Assembly: GCA_965279735.1 (NCBI GenBank)
Contig: OZ257260.1
Span: 248,001 to 312,000 of the forward strand
From: CAIUGU01 sp965279735
GTDB lineage: Bacteria > Pseudomonadota > Gammaproteobacteria > Steroidobacterales > Steroidobacteraceae
Direction: 5' to 3'
Length of the DNA: 64,000 nucleotides
Position 1 is the first letter of the stretch. Each line of letters begins with the position of its first letter. This document shows, in pieces, positions 9,668 to 17,436 of the stretch. The notes under the pieces are model-generated. The model was not told the origin of the DNA, did no database searches, and saw only the letters and a program-made list of their open reading frames with translations. The position numbers and the translations under genes were made by a program.

Positions 9668-10062
9668 TTGAATTCTTCAAACCGGCCCGTGGTCTCGCGA
9701 TCGCGCTGGTAACCTTTCATGAGCGGAAACGGCGGCAACCAGGACTCGCGGCGGACGGTCCAGAGTTCGTAGGTTGGATTCAACTGATCAGTCGCATCCA
9801 GGGATCCGAGATTCACTTCGATTTCATCTGCAGAGCGTGCGAAAACGGGTGAGCCGCAGCGAGGGCAGAAAAAACGCCCGGCGTAGTCACGTGTTTCGCC
9901 TTCGATCGTCACCGCTTCCTGGGGGAAAATCGCGGAGGCGTGGAAGAGAGCGCCATGATGTTTGCGGCAATCGAGGCAGTGACAAAGCCCGACGCGGTAG
10001 GGCATTCCGGACGCCACAATGCGGACGTTGCCACACAGGCAACCACCCGTGAATCCGTCCAT
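9664..10062 (-). CDS. GFA (glutathione-dependent formaldehyde-activating) family protein
   Basis: A 132-residue zinc protein of the Gfa/CENP-V fold. Visible ligands are Cys8 and Cys10 (GGCLCG), the CHCLDC cluster (Cys27, Cys29, Cys32) and the FFCPRCGSPVF pair. The family proposed to condense formaldehyde with glutathione, but most members are uncharacterised. A longer form starting with GTG at 10104 overlaps the previous stop (GTGA) and could be used for coupled translation; I prefer the internal ATG, which begins right before the conserved domain. Confidence 0.85.
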   Translation of the reverse strand: MDGFTGGCLCGNVRIVASGMPYRVGLCHCLDCRKHHGALFHASAIFPQEAVTIEGETRDYAGRFFCPRCGSPVFARSADEIEVNLGSLDATDQLNPTYELWTVRRESWLPPFPLMKGYQRDRETTGRFEEFK

Positions 10063-10100
10063 GCTGTTCTCCGGTTTTCTGGTCGATCCCCTGGCGGGAA

Positions 10101-10736
10101 TCACGTACGGACAAGCTCGTAGATGTCCATGCTGTATCGATCCGTCACGATCAGTCGCAAATGCGCCCGCCCTGAACCGGAAAGAAAACCATCCGACCGT
10201 TCATTGTCGCGGTCGAATTTTCGTGTCTGCAGGAACGCAAAATTGTTTTCATCCACCCGTTGCAGGCAGCCTGCCACCGGGACGGATCCGGACAACTGGT
10301 CGAACTCGAGACAGGTAGCGGTCTGGCGGATCGAACAATCATCGAACGGCAGAGCGAACGCCCCGTTTTTGTTGATATGCAGGGCGCGGCATTTCCACTT
10401 GCCTTGAATCTGCCGTACGGACAGTGCAGCACTCGGGTCGCGAACTGCACGTTGCCACGCTGTGAAATTCTGGAAGCTGTATTCGGAAAAGTTCTCGATC
10501 AGCTCGCGCACCCTGGCTTCAGCTATTTCATGCGTCTGATCGAGTCGAGGGAGGACGGAAGGGTCTGCCAGTCGTCGCCATTCACGAGGAGCGGCAAGTG
10601 CTTCAGAGGTGGGGAGGGCGGCCAAGGTCTGCGCTAGAGTCTCCGAAGGCCTGGGCAGAGCGGCCCGGGCGTTGTCGTCGGCGAACAGGCCCAGGACGAC
10701 CAGGGCGATCAGTATCGAGAATACCCAACGGAACAT
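10101..10736 (-). CDS. exported protein of unknown function
   Basis: A 211-residue protein with a signal peptide or N-terminal anchor (MFRWVFSILIALVVLGLFADDNARA). The mature part contains a Trp/Cys-rich stretch (IQGKWKCRALHINKNG, then DDCSI, TCLEF and AGCLQ), so two disulfides are likely in the periplasm. I do not recognise the family with certainty; DUF4893-like proteins have a similar layout. The ATG at 10736 has an excellent AGAGGAGG site, which rules out the longer frame. It lies inside the FmdB-PepSY-GFA-YoaK run. Confidence 0.65.
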   Translation of the reverse strand: MFRWVFSILIALVVLGLFADDNARAALPRPSETLAQTLAALPTSEALAAPREWRRLADPSVLPRLDQTHEIAEARVRELIENFSEYSFQNFTAWQRAVRDPSAALSVRQIQGKWKCRALHINKNGAFALPFDDCSIRQTATCLEFDQLSGSVPVAGCLQRVDENNFAFLQTRKFDRDNERSDGFLSGSGRAHLRLIVTDRYSMDIYELVRT

Positions 10737-10837
10737 GGTTCCTCCTCTGGCAAGACGGGCGGAGCGACGCACTTTCATGTCAGCGCGCCGCCCCGCCACA
10801 AATCGACGCATCGCTTCTGCCAGCGAAGATCCTGCGA

Positions 10838-11551
10838 TCACTGACGCGGGACAGTCTTCCCGTTCACTTCGATGCCGCCAAGCTGGATGTAGCCACCTTG
10901 GCCGTGTCCGCTGCCTGGCATGAGGTCCACGAACCCGATTTCATCGACCTTGGTCAGATCCACATCGGTTACCCAGATGCCTACGTTCGGATTGCCCGAG
11001 ACCGGACCCGGGGGCACGGTCACGATCCGTTCGGGATCCAGCTTGATCCAGCGGATGTTGAGCAACGAGAACTCGTGGAGGCTCAGCTTCGCCATCGATT
11101 CGAACGTGAGGTCGCCCACCAGCAGGTTGCCATTGGCGAGCTTTACCACCGGACGGATCGCATGGAACCCGGTTGTCTTCGTCTGCCAACGGACATTCGC
11201 GAGACCCGTCATGTTCAGGTAGCTGTCTTTCAGCTTGAACGTCACGGCAAACGGCCCTTCCGCAGTTCCGGTCCACACGCCGTAGGGTGTGATGGGGCTG
11301 CCCGGCGCGCCGGTCGTGAGAATCTGCTTCGCCGCCTTTCCATAGAACGTCATGACCACGTTCGGGTCAGCGATATTCTCCTGCACAGGCATGTAGCGCA
11401 CCTTGGTGTCTTCCTGGTTGGCGGGACGGACCCATTCCACCTTGAAGGCCAGAGTCGCGGGTTCGGGCGGCGGCCGGCCCGGCTGGGCAAACGCGCTCAC
11501 CATGGGAACGGTCAGCAGGCCCATCAGTACCATTCGGGCAACATTTTTCAT
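10838..11551 (-). CDS. secreted protein of unknown function
   Basis: A 237-residue protein with a clear signal peptide (MKNVARMVLMGLLTVPMVSAFAQ). The mature part is beta-rich with no recognised motif (YGVWTGTAEGPFAVTFKLKD; GNPNVGIWVTDVDLTKVDEIGF), ending in GIEVNGKTVPRQ. The frame is open far upstream to 12043, but only the ATG at 11551 has a ribosome site (AGAGGAGAAGAA) and the signal peptide. It follows the PepSY membrane protein gene by 74 bp and probably works with it in the envelope. Confidence 0.7.
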   Translation of the reverse strand: MKNVARMVLMGLLTVPMVSAFAQPGRPPPEPATLAFKVEWVRPANQEDTKVRYMPVQENIADPNVVMTFYGKAAKQILTTGAPGSPITPYGVWTGTAEGPFAVTFKLKDSYLNMTGLANVRWQTKTTGFHAIRPVVKLANGNLLVGDLTFESMAKLSLHEFSLLNIRWIKLDPERIVTVPPGPVSGNPNVGIWVTDVDLTKVDEIGFVDLMPGSGHGQGGYIQLGGIEVNGKTVPRQ

Positions 11552-11625
11552 TTCTTCTCCTCTTTGAATGACCGGCGAAATCCAAACGCGTGGAGCGGCA
11601 CCGTACTCCCCTTTTTGCCGCATGC

Positions 11626-12555
11626 CTATGACCGCTCCTGCAGCACTCCTGCGGATACCGCGAGCTCTCCGCTTCTGAGCCTGACGCGCCGCTGATACCA
11701 GGGTTTGACGACCGAGATCGACCATAAAATCAACCCGCTGACGAACAGGATCGCAGGGATCAGTCCGAGGGTAATCCAGGTCCAGCGAATGCCCATGCCG
11801 CCGAACCGCCCGAAATGCATCGTGGCGAGCCAGGCGGTGATCTGGTCGGCGCGTTCGCTGAACCCATCGTCGGCAGGGAAAAATAGCTCCAGCGCGCTGG
11901 TGAAAGCGGCGGGGAAGGTCAGGTACAGACCACTCACTCCCCACAAGAGCAGCAGGGCAAAAGACCAGAATCCGACCGCGCTGTGCAGTTGCAAAGTCTG
12001 GCGGCGCCAGCCGATACCACGGCGGATGAAGAAATGACGCCACCCTTTCGCGGTCCAGGTGATGAGTCCCGTGATCGACAGCACTACGAAAGCGAGACCA
12101 AAGTAACCGTTGATGATGCGCCCGGTATTTCCGCCGAGGAGATCCGCATGCAGCTCGGTCGTCCAGATCAGAAGCCTGAGCGTCCAGGGTTGCTCTTCGC
12201 CCAGATCCTTGCCCGTGTAAGGATCGAAAACGCGAGTGCTGGTCGTTCCGTTGTGCTCGATCGTGATCCGGTCGGGCCTGGCGAGCAGTGGATTCACCGG
12301 CCCCCGCCCATAACCATTGCCGCGAACGCGCCGGAGATCCTCCTGTATATCGAGAACCTTGTCGCCGGCATAGACCGCTCGCACGGTTCGATCAAGCTGA
12401 TCGCCGCTCATGCGTTCGCCAGCCACAGCAACCGTTTGCGCCACCAGCAGCGGAATCAGCTCCCTGCGTGCGACGATGGCGCTGCCGGTGATGCTGATCA
12501 TCAGGACATACAGGCCGATCGCAATGCCGACCCAGAGATGGATGCGACGGATCAT
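11626..12555 (-). CDS. PepSY-associated transmembrane protein
   Basis: A 309-residue membrane protein of the PepSY_TM family. Helices are visible near residues 5-30 (IHLWVGIAIGLYVLMISITGSAIVA, split here by its His), about 165-185, 210-230 and 275-295. Conserved histidines in RIHLW, in TLQLHSAVG and in the MHFGRFGG loop are placed as expected for relatives involved in iron or electron handling, sometimes with reductase domains. It starts 8 bp after the FmdB-type gene, so they are one operon. The precise role is unknown. Confidence 0.8.
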   Translation of the reverse strand: MIRRIHLWVGIAIGLYVLMISITGSAIVARRELIPLLVAQTVAVAGERMSGDQLDRTVRAVYAGDKVLDIQEDLRRVRGNGYGRGPVNPLLARPDRITIEHNGTTSTRVFDPYTGKDLGEEQPWTLRLLIWTTELHADLLGGNTGRIINGYFGLAFVVLSITGLITWTAKGWRHFFIRRGIGWRRQTLQLHSAVGFWSFALLLLWGVSGLYLTFPAAFTSALELFFPADDGFSERADQITAWLATMHFGRFGGMGIRWTWITLGLIPAILFVSGLILWSISVVKPWYQRRVRLRSGELAVSAGVLQERS

Positions 12556-12562
12556 CAGGCAC

Positions 12563-12826
12563 CTAGTGTTCGCTGTGCTCTTTGATGTGATGGCGCAGCG
12601 AGTCGGCTTCCGCCACCTGCTTGTCCTTGTGCTCCGAACTGGCCGCACGGCGGGCGATGGCTGATGTGCGTGCCCGGGATTTGGGAGTGCTTACGGCCAC
12701 CGACAGTGGGAACTGCCGTTCCGCGTCGCCGGCAGCGCATTTCGGACAGGCCGGCACCTGGTCGCCCCGGACGAGCTCCTCGAATTTGTGGCCGCATTTG
12801 ACACACTTGAAATCGAAAATGGGCAT
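12563..12826 (-). CDS. FmdB-type zinc-ribbon protein
   Basis: An 87-residue protein beginning MPIFDFKC, the hallmark of FmdB-type small zinc ribbons, with Cys8/Cys11 and Cys27/Cys30 forming the zinc site. The C-terminal part is basic, then acidic, and probably disordered. Such proteins are presumed regulatory or nucleic-acid binding; none has a firm role. First gene of a minus-strand run that continues to YoaK. The upstream frame to 12865 is unlikely since the domain starts at this ATG. Confidence 0.8.
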   Translation of the reverse strand: MPIFDFKCVKCGHKFEELVRGDQVPACPKCAAGDAERQFPLSVAVSTPKSRARTSAIARRAASSEHKDKQVAEADSLRHHIKEHSEH

Positions 12827-12993
12827 GGCGTTCTGAACCTTCGCTGCCGGACCTGATCTGCTCAATCATCGCCCACTACCGGGGGCCGTTCAAACAGTCC
12901 TCGTACACTTCATGCACGGTGCGATTTTCCCATTCCCGGGAATCCACGAGGGGATTGAAGTATCCTCGGTTTTAACGTCTGGAGGAATTGCCG

Positions 12994-13446
12994 ATGCGCC
13001 GTTCTGCCCTTGCCCTGATTGGTCTCCTTGCGCTGGCTGGTGTCGCTTCAAGCCAGGTGAAGTGGAACGAGATGCCGCTCCCCGATGGCGTGTTCCGCGA
13101 GTACCCCAAAGACTACCGCACGGATGTCATCGACATTCCCCTCGAAGGAGGCGGCGAGCTGGAGTACAAGCTCGGGATCAACCAGGGCGACTCGATCGTC
13201 TATCAGTGGGATGCTGTCGACCTCAAGGATTCGAAGCTCCTGTACGCCGAGTTCCACGGCCACACCGAACCGGTGAATGGCGCCGGCGATCTCATGTTCT
13301 ATCGCAAGGCCACGGGTTCCACGGAGCGGGGTGTGCTCACTGCGCCGTTTACAGGCATTCACGGCTGGTATCTGCGTAACGACGGTGAGCAGCCCATTGT
13401 CGTGCGCCTCAAGGTCGCCGGCTTTTACGAACTGTTGTCGCAGTAG
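12994..13446 (+). CDS. small exported protein, transmembrane-anchor/GOLD-like domain
   Basis: A 150-residue protein with a signal peptide (RRSALALIGLLALAGVASSQ) and one beta-rich domain. The IPLEGGGELEYKLGINQGDSIVYQWD stretch and the closing GIHGWYLRNDGEQPIVVRLKVAGFY resemble the C-terminal domain of proteins named transmembrane anchor proteins. ATG 12994 has GGAGGA 7 bp upstream, better than the TTG two codons earlier. It is followed after 20 bp by the VOC gene. Role unknown, likely periplasmic. Confidence 0.7.
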   Translation: MRRSALALIGLLALAGVASSQVKWNEMPLPDGVFREYPKDYRTDVIDIPLEGGGELEYKLGINQGDSIVYQWDAVDLKDSKLLYAEFHGHTEPVNGAGDLMFYRKATGSTERGVLTAPFTGIHGWYLRNDGEQPIVVRLKVAGFYELLSQ

Positions 13447-13466
13447 GCGTCATTTGAGGATCGGCA

Positions 13467-13946
13467 ATGAACAAGAACACCATTTGCATCTGGTACGACA
13501 AGGATGCCGAGGCGGCTGCGCACTTCTACGCCAGGACTTTTCCTGACAGTACGGTGAACGCAGTGCATCACGCGCCGGGCGATTTTCCGGGCGGAAAAGC
13601 CGGTCAGGTGCTCACCGTTGAATTTTCAGTTCTCGGCATTCCATGCCTCGGCCTGAATGGAGGTCCCGCCTTCAAGCACAACGAAGCGTTCTCCTTCCAG
13701 ATCGCCACCGAGGATCAGGAGGAGACCGATCGCTACTGGAACGCGATCGTCGACAATGGTGGCCAGGAGAGCGCCTGTGGCTGGTGCAAGGACCGGTGGG
13801 GTATTTCCTGGCAGATCACGCCACGTGTTCTGACTGAGGCCATGGCGATCGGCGGCGATGAAGCGAAGCGGGCCTTTGCAGCCATGATGGAGATGAAGAA
13901 GATCGAAGTCGCAGTGATCGAGGCGGCGCGGCGCGGAAAAAGCTGA
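13467..13946 (+). CDS. VOC-fold protein, PhnB / 3-dmu-9_3-mt type
   Basis: A 159-residue glyoxalase-fold protein: MNKNTICIWYDKDAEAAAHFYARTFPDS and the closing CGWCKDRWGISWQITPRVL are typical of the PhnB-like VOC group (labelled 3-demethylubiquinone-9 3-methyltransferase in Pfam, although the members are not proven methyltransferases). No signal peptide, so cytoplasmic. The fold usually binds a metal and a small molecule; the substrate cannot be named. Confidence 0.85.
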   Translation: MNKNTICIWYDKDAEAAAHFYARTFPDSTVNAVHHAPGDFPGGKAGQVLTVEFSVLGIPCLGLNGGPAFKHNEAFSFQIATEDQEETDRYWNAIVDNGGQESACGWCKDRWGISWQITPRVLTEAMAIGGDEAKRAFAAMMEMKKIEVAVIEAARRGKS

Positions 13947-13995
13947 ACGAATGTTGTTCGCTCGAATAGCGCACGCAGTCAATTCTCTTCCCTGA

Positions 13996-14640
13996 ATGCG
14001 TAGTCTCGATTTTACCTCCTGGCAAACCCTGGTCTCGACGATGGTCGGGTTGGCCCTTATCACTCTGATCGGGGTGGGCATCCGGTTGCTCGTAATGCAA
14101 ACGGTCCAGCAACGGCGGGAACGGGAGAACCGCCAGATCAACGAACGCCTGAGGACGCTGATCGCCGCCTACAAGACGTTGGGCGGTTCGTTTACCGGAG
14201 AGCTGGCTGTCGACCCCACCCATCTGCGAGACCTGCAAGCAGCCGGTGCAGAACTGTCGAGCTCCGATCGGTCCCGCAGGATTCGCGATGCAGTGGAAGC
14301 GGCACTGTCCGATGTCATTCTGCTCGGCACCGATGAACAGGTGCATCTCGCTGCGAGAGCAGCTTCCGAACTCACTGCCGGCCGTCCTGCGCACACCGCA
14401 GAGCTGGTTGTTTCCCTGCGCAATTTCATTCGCGAAGTCCTGGAGCTCGAGCCAGTCCCCACGGGTTTGGCCATTCCGGCACAGGGACCTGCGCGGCCGA
14501 CAGGATCGAAGTCAGCGGGAAAGAGCGAAGGTGACAGGGGTGGCGGAGGGAAAGCCGGCCCTGGTGGAGGGATGATGGGTGGCGGAGTCGGCATGGGTGG
14601 GGTAGCTACCGACATCGATGACGAGCACGGTTCAAGATAG
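13996..14640 (+). CDS. conserved membrane-anchored protein of unknown function
   Basis: A 214-residue protein with one transmembrane helix near residues 12-33 (TMVGLALITLIGVGIRLLVM), then a charged cytoplasmic helical domain (QQRRERENRQINERLRTLIAAYKTLGGSF; SSDRSRRIRDAVEAALSDVILLG) and a Gly-rich tail (GGGGKAGPGGGMMGGGVGMGG). I recognise it only as a conserved hypothetical protein. No Shine-Dalgarno is evident. It precedes the Hpt gene by 140 bp. Confidence 0.65.
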   Translation: MRSLDFTSWQTLVSTMVGLALITLIGVGIRLLVMQTVQQRRERENRQINERLRTLIAAYKTLGGSFTGELAVDPTHLRDLQAAGAELSSSDRSRRIRDAVEAALSDVILLGTDEQVHLAARAASELTAGRPAHTAELVVSLRNFIREVLELEPVPTGLAIPAQGPARPTGSKSAGKSEGDRGGGGKAGPGGGMMGGGVGMGGVATDIDDEHGSR

Positions 14641-14780
14641 AACAGGTGAACTTCCGACATCTCACATAACTACGGCGGCAGCCGTTGCGCAATGTGCGCT
14701 CAATCCCAGATTCAGCGGGTCGTCGGCGAGCGTCGATCTGGCAGTAGTAGAACTTTCCCCACGACGCTCACGGAGGGGAA

Positions 14781-15158
14781 ATGAACGCCACGCTGAAGGA
14801 CAGGATAGGGACTCTCGCCCGGCAGTATCTCTCGCGAGTAGTGGATCAGCGGGTGGAGTTGCATCAGGCCGTAGAGTGTCTGGCGGCAGGCGAATTCTAT
14901 CGCCTCGGCGACATCTACGATCTCACTCACCAGATCAAAGGTGCGGCCGGCACTTTTGGATTCCAGAAAATTGCGGCGACCGCGGACAGCATCCACACCT
15001 TTGTGCTCGAGGTCGATCCGGACCGCCTCGACCATCGCATGCCGATACTGACCGGCCTCATGATCGACTTCGACCTCGCAGTGTCCGATGCGATCGGGGA
15101 CTATGCGGAGAAGCGATTGCAGCGACGCCCGGAGTTCAGGCAGATATTCAGGGAGTAG
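14781..15158 (+). CDS. orphan histidine phosphotransfer (Hpt) protein
   Basis: A 125-residue helical protein with the Hpt signature LTHQIKGAAGTFGF: His50 is the likely phospho-acceptor, with Lys53 and Gly54 in conserved places. Hpt proteins relay phosphate between response-regulator receiver domains in multistep phosphorelays. No kinase or regulator adjoins it; the nearest hybrid kinase lies at 37195-40173. GGAGGGGAA precedes the ATG. The domain call is good, the partner unknown. Confidence 0.75.
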   Translation: MNATLKDRIGTLARQYLSRVVDQRVELHQAVECLAAGEFYRLGDIYDLTHQIKGAAGTFGFQKIAATADSIHTFVLEVDPDRLDHRMPILTGLMIDFDLAVSDAIGDYAEKRLQRRPEFRQIFRE

Positions 15159-15198
15159 GTGGGGCCAGTCATCTGGTCACTGCCGCCAGTCGTCGCCG

Positions 15199-15678
15199 CT
15201 AGCGGGGTGCCCAGACCGGCGGATCGATATTCGTGATGGGTTCGATCCCGGGGCTCGTGATCGCTACGCCGATCCCGAGAAGCGCCACGTCCGGATGGGG
15301 ATTGTGGCCGCGATGAGGTTTGCCAATCGGCTCCGAGTACACCTCGCCCGCCTTGCCGTGAATCAGCACTCCTTCCTGGAAATGACCTTCGAACTGTCCC
15401 TGTAGCGTCAGGTAGAAGGTTGCTCCGCCATGGATGTGCCAGTTGGTGAAGCCTTTCGGGGCGATCTCGTAGTTGTAGAGCTGGACATGTGCCTCTGCAT
15501 CCTTCGGCATTGACGCGTACAACACATCGAACAGCATGTTCCGGTGCAGCTTCTGGCCGGGGGCCAGATAGCCGTCGAGCTTCAGCTTCATGTCCTTGTA
15601 CTGGTGCAGGCCGTGACCTTCACCATCGAATGCCGTTCCACAAGAGGGGCAAACCAGGGCTGCGGTAGTCTCTGTCAT
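15199..15678 (-). CDS. cupin-domain protein with N-terminal CxxC knuckle
   Basis: A 159-residue protein. Residues of about 60-145 form a cupin: NWHIHGGATFYLTLQG gives the HxH metal ligands and HFQEGVLIHGKAGEVY with GKPHRGHN provides the second half. An N-terminal CPSCG pair looks like half a zinc knuckle. The frame opens upstream to 15876, but the coding signal and the MTETTAALVCPSCG start at 15678 are more convincing. It ends 40 bp from the convergent Hpt gene. Function unknown; a small-molecule dioxygenase or sensor is possible. Confidence 0.75.
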   Translation of the reverse strand: MTETTAALVCPSCGTAFDGEGHGLHQYKDMKLKLDGYLAPGQKLHRNMLFDVLYASMPKDAEAHVQLYNYEIAPKGFTNWHIHGGATFYLTLQGQFEGHFQEGVLIHGKAGEVYSEPIGKPHRGHNPHPDVALLGIGVAITSPGIEPITNIDPPVWAPR

Positions 15679-15866
15679 CTTGAGTCTCGCTCCATGATTG
15701 CCAGGGCGTTCGCTTCTGCCGGATTCGCGGCGGAAATGCAGTGTACATGCGCCAGGCGCAGGAATTGTCCGTTTGAAAACCCGCCCTTCGAGGGGTACCG
15801 CAGCGCCGCAGTTTATTCTGCTGCTTTCATTTATATTCCGCCGCACATGGAAACCGGAGCAGGGCA

Positions 15867-15962
15867 GTGACTTCATGGATCTGGGCCATCGGATTTTCGC
15901 TCGGCGCGCTGGTCGGGGCGGTCATTGCCTTGAGGGTGCGCTCGAAAAACAGACGCGAATGA
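15867..15962 (+). CDS. possible 31-residue single-helix membrane peptide
   Basis: GTG-initiated reading frame encoding a short protein: one hydrophobic helix (IWAIGFSLGALVGAVIALRV) followed by a basic tail (RSKNRRE). GGAGCAGGG lies just upstream. The composition, basic end after the helix and ribosome site make it a plausible small membrane protein; homology cannot be shown from here. The rest of the 485-bp gap between the cupin and sugar-dehydrogenase genes (15963-16163) shows nothing I can support except the promoter that must serve the latter. Confidence 0.35.
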   Translation: MTSWIWAIGFSLGALVGAVIALRVRSKNRRE

Positions 15963-16163
15963 AGTCTGTTCGTCCCGGCACTTTCTCTGCCGATTCCTGT
16001 CTTTGTCTTCTCATCCTGCGCGCCGGTTTCCGGAGCGACTGGACTGTGCCCTGCAGATAAGGACTGTCTCCCTTCTTCCGCGGGGTTCACGCTAAGATAG
16101 CCGGCGAATCGCCAGCCCGGGCCTTTGTTTCAGGGTGCGCAGGGACGCCACATCGAGGAATCC

Positions 16164-17360
16164 ATGAAGACAGATACCAGATTCGCTGCATCGATTCGCG
16201 TGGCTGCCGGGCTCATTGTCGCCGCCAGCTTGAGTTTTCCCGCTCTCGCGCAGCCGCCTGGCCCGCCCGGGGAACAGTTCAAAGTCGTGACCGTGGCCGA
16301 AGGATTGAAAAATCCCTGGAGCATGGCGTGGCTGCCGAATGGCGACATGCTTGTTACCGAACGCGGTGGCACCCTGCGGATCATCCGTGGCGGCAAGCTG
16401 TTGCCCGATCCGGTTCCCGGCGTCCCGGCCGTCCGTGCCTTGGGACAAGGGGGCCTGCAGGAAGTGGCTGTCCACCCGAACTTCGCACAGAACCATTTCA
16501 TCTATCTGAGCTACTCGAAGCCGCGCAACGACAACAAGGAGGGGACGACCGCCCTCATGCGCGCGAAGCTCGAGAACGATCGCCTCGTCGATGGGCGCGA
16601 GATCTTCGAAGCCAAGGCATGGAACGAGCGGCCCGGGCATTTCGGTGCCCGCATCGCCTTCGATCGCGAAGGCTACCTCTTCATGTCGGTCGGTGATCGC
16701 ATGGCCGGGCTCGGCGGGCCGAATGGCTTCGACGCCACTGATCACCCGGCGCAGAGCCTCATGTCGCATCAGGGCAAGATCCTTCGTCTGCGTGATGACG
16801 GCACGGTGCCGCAGGACAACCCATTCGTCGGCCGCAACGACGCATTGCCGGAGATCTGGAGCTGGGGTCATCGCAATCCGCAGGGCCTCGCTGTTCATCC
16901 CGAGACGAACCAGCTCTGGTCGACGGAGCACGGTCCGCAGGGCGGGGATGAGCTGAACGTGATCCGCAAAGGCGCGAACTATGGCTGGCCCACCATTGGC
17001 TATGGTGCGAACTATGTGACCGGCACCGAGCTCCACCAGAGCCGTGCGCGCGAAGGCATGGAACAGCCGAGGGCGTTCTGGGTGCCGTCCATCGGTATCT
17101 CGGGCCTCATGTTCTACACGGGCGACAAATTCCCGAACTGGAAGGGCAACGCGTTCATCGGCGGCATGTCGGCCCAGTGGCGCCAGCTCGTGCGCGTGAG
17201 CATCAATGGCGAGACAGTGGTCAACCGCGAGCCGTTGTTGTTCGGTCAATACCGGATGCGTGACATCCGCCAGGGTCCGGACGGGTTCATCTACATCGCG
17301 ACCGACAGCGCGGCTTCCGGTCGGCCGAGTTCGCTCATTCGTCTCGAGCCTTCAACCTAG
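16164..17360 (+). CDS. PQQ-dependent soluble aldose sugar dehydrogenase family protein
   Basis: A 398-residue periplasmic quinoprotein of the GSDH/YliI family: a six-bladed propeller oxidising sugars or sugar-like alcohols with PQQ. A signal peptide (VAAGLIVAASLSFPALAQ) precedes VAEGLKNPWSMAWLPNGDMLVTER, and the family motifs HFGARIAFDREGYLF, GHRNPQGLAVHP and STEHGPQGGDELN are all intact; the last holds calcium and PQQ ligands. ATG 16164 has GAGGAA upstream. A strong intrinsic terminator follows. PQQ synthesis genes are not in the window. Confidence 0.9.
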   Translation: MKTDTRFAASIRVAAGLIVAASLSFPALAQPPGPPGEQFKVVTVAEGLKNPWSMAWLPNGDMLVTERGGTLRIIRGGKLLPDPVPGVPAVRALGQGGLQEVAVHPNFAQNHFIYLSYSKPRNDNKEGTTALMRAKLENDRLVDGREIFEAKAWNERPGHFGARIAFDREGYLFMSVGDRMAGLGGPNGFDATDHPAQSLMSHQGKILRLRDDGTVPQDNPFVGRNDALPEIWSWGHRNPQGLAVHPETNQLWSTEHGPQGGDELNVIRKGANYGWPTIGYGANYVTGTELHQSRAREGMEQPRAFWVPSIGISGLMFYTGDKFPNWKGNAFIGGMSAQWRQLVRVSINGETVVNREPLLFGQYRMRDIRQGPDGFIYIATDSAASGRPSSLIRLEPST

Positions 17361-17379
17361 CTCAAGGTGAACTGATTGT

Positions 17380-17411
17380 CGGGTCGTGCAACCGACGACC
17401 CGTGTTTTTTT
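17380..17411 (+). terminator. intrinsic terminator after the sugar dehydrogenase gene
   Basis: An 8-bp perfect stem (17380-17387 with 17395-17402) and 7-nt loop, followed by TG and a run of seven T. It closes the sugar-dehydrogenase transcript; the lipoprotein gene starting at 17437 must be read from another promoter or by read-through. Confidence 0.85.
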
Positions 17412-17436
17412 CTCGCAAGTGCAAGCCCGGGATTCA

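Noticed and set aside
10598..11695. 365-residue plus-strand frame
   Set aside because: Runs across two minus-strand genes with good ribosome sites and signal peptides; its own sequence has no domain pattern.
16092..17249. 385-residue minus-strand frame
   Set aside because: Shadow of the sugar dehydrogenase, whose motifs are unmistakable.
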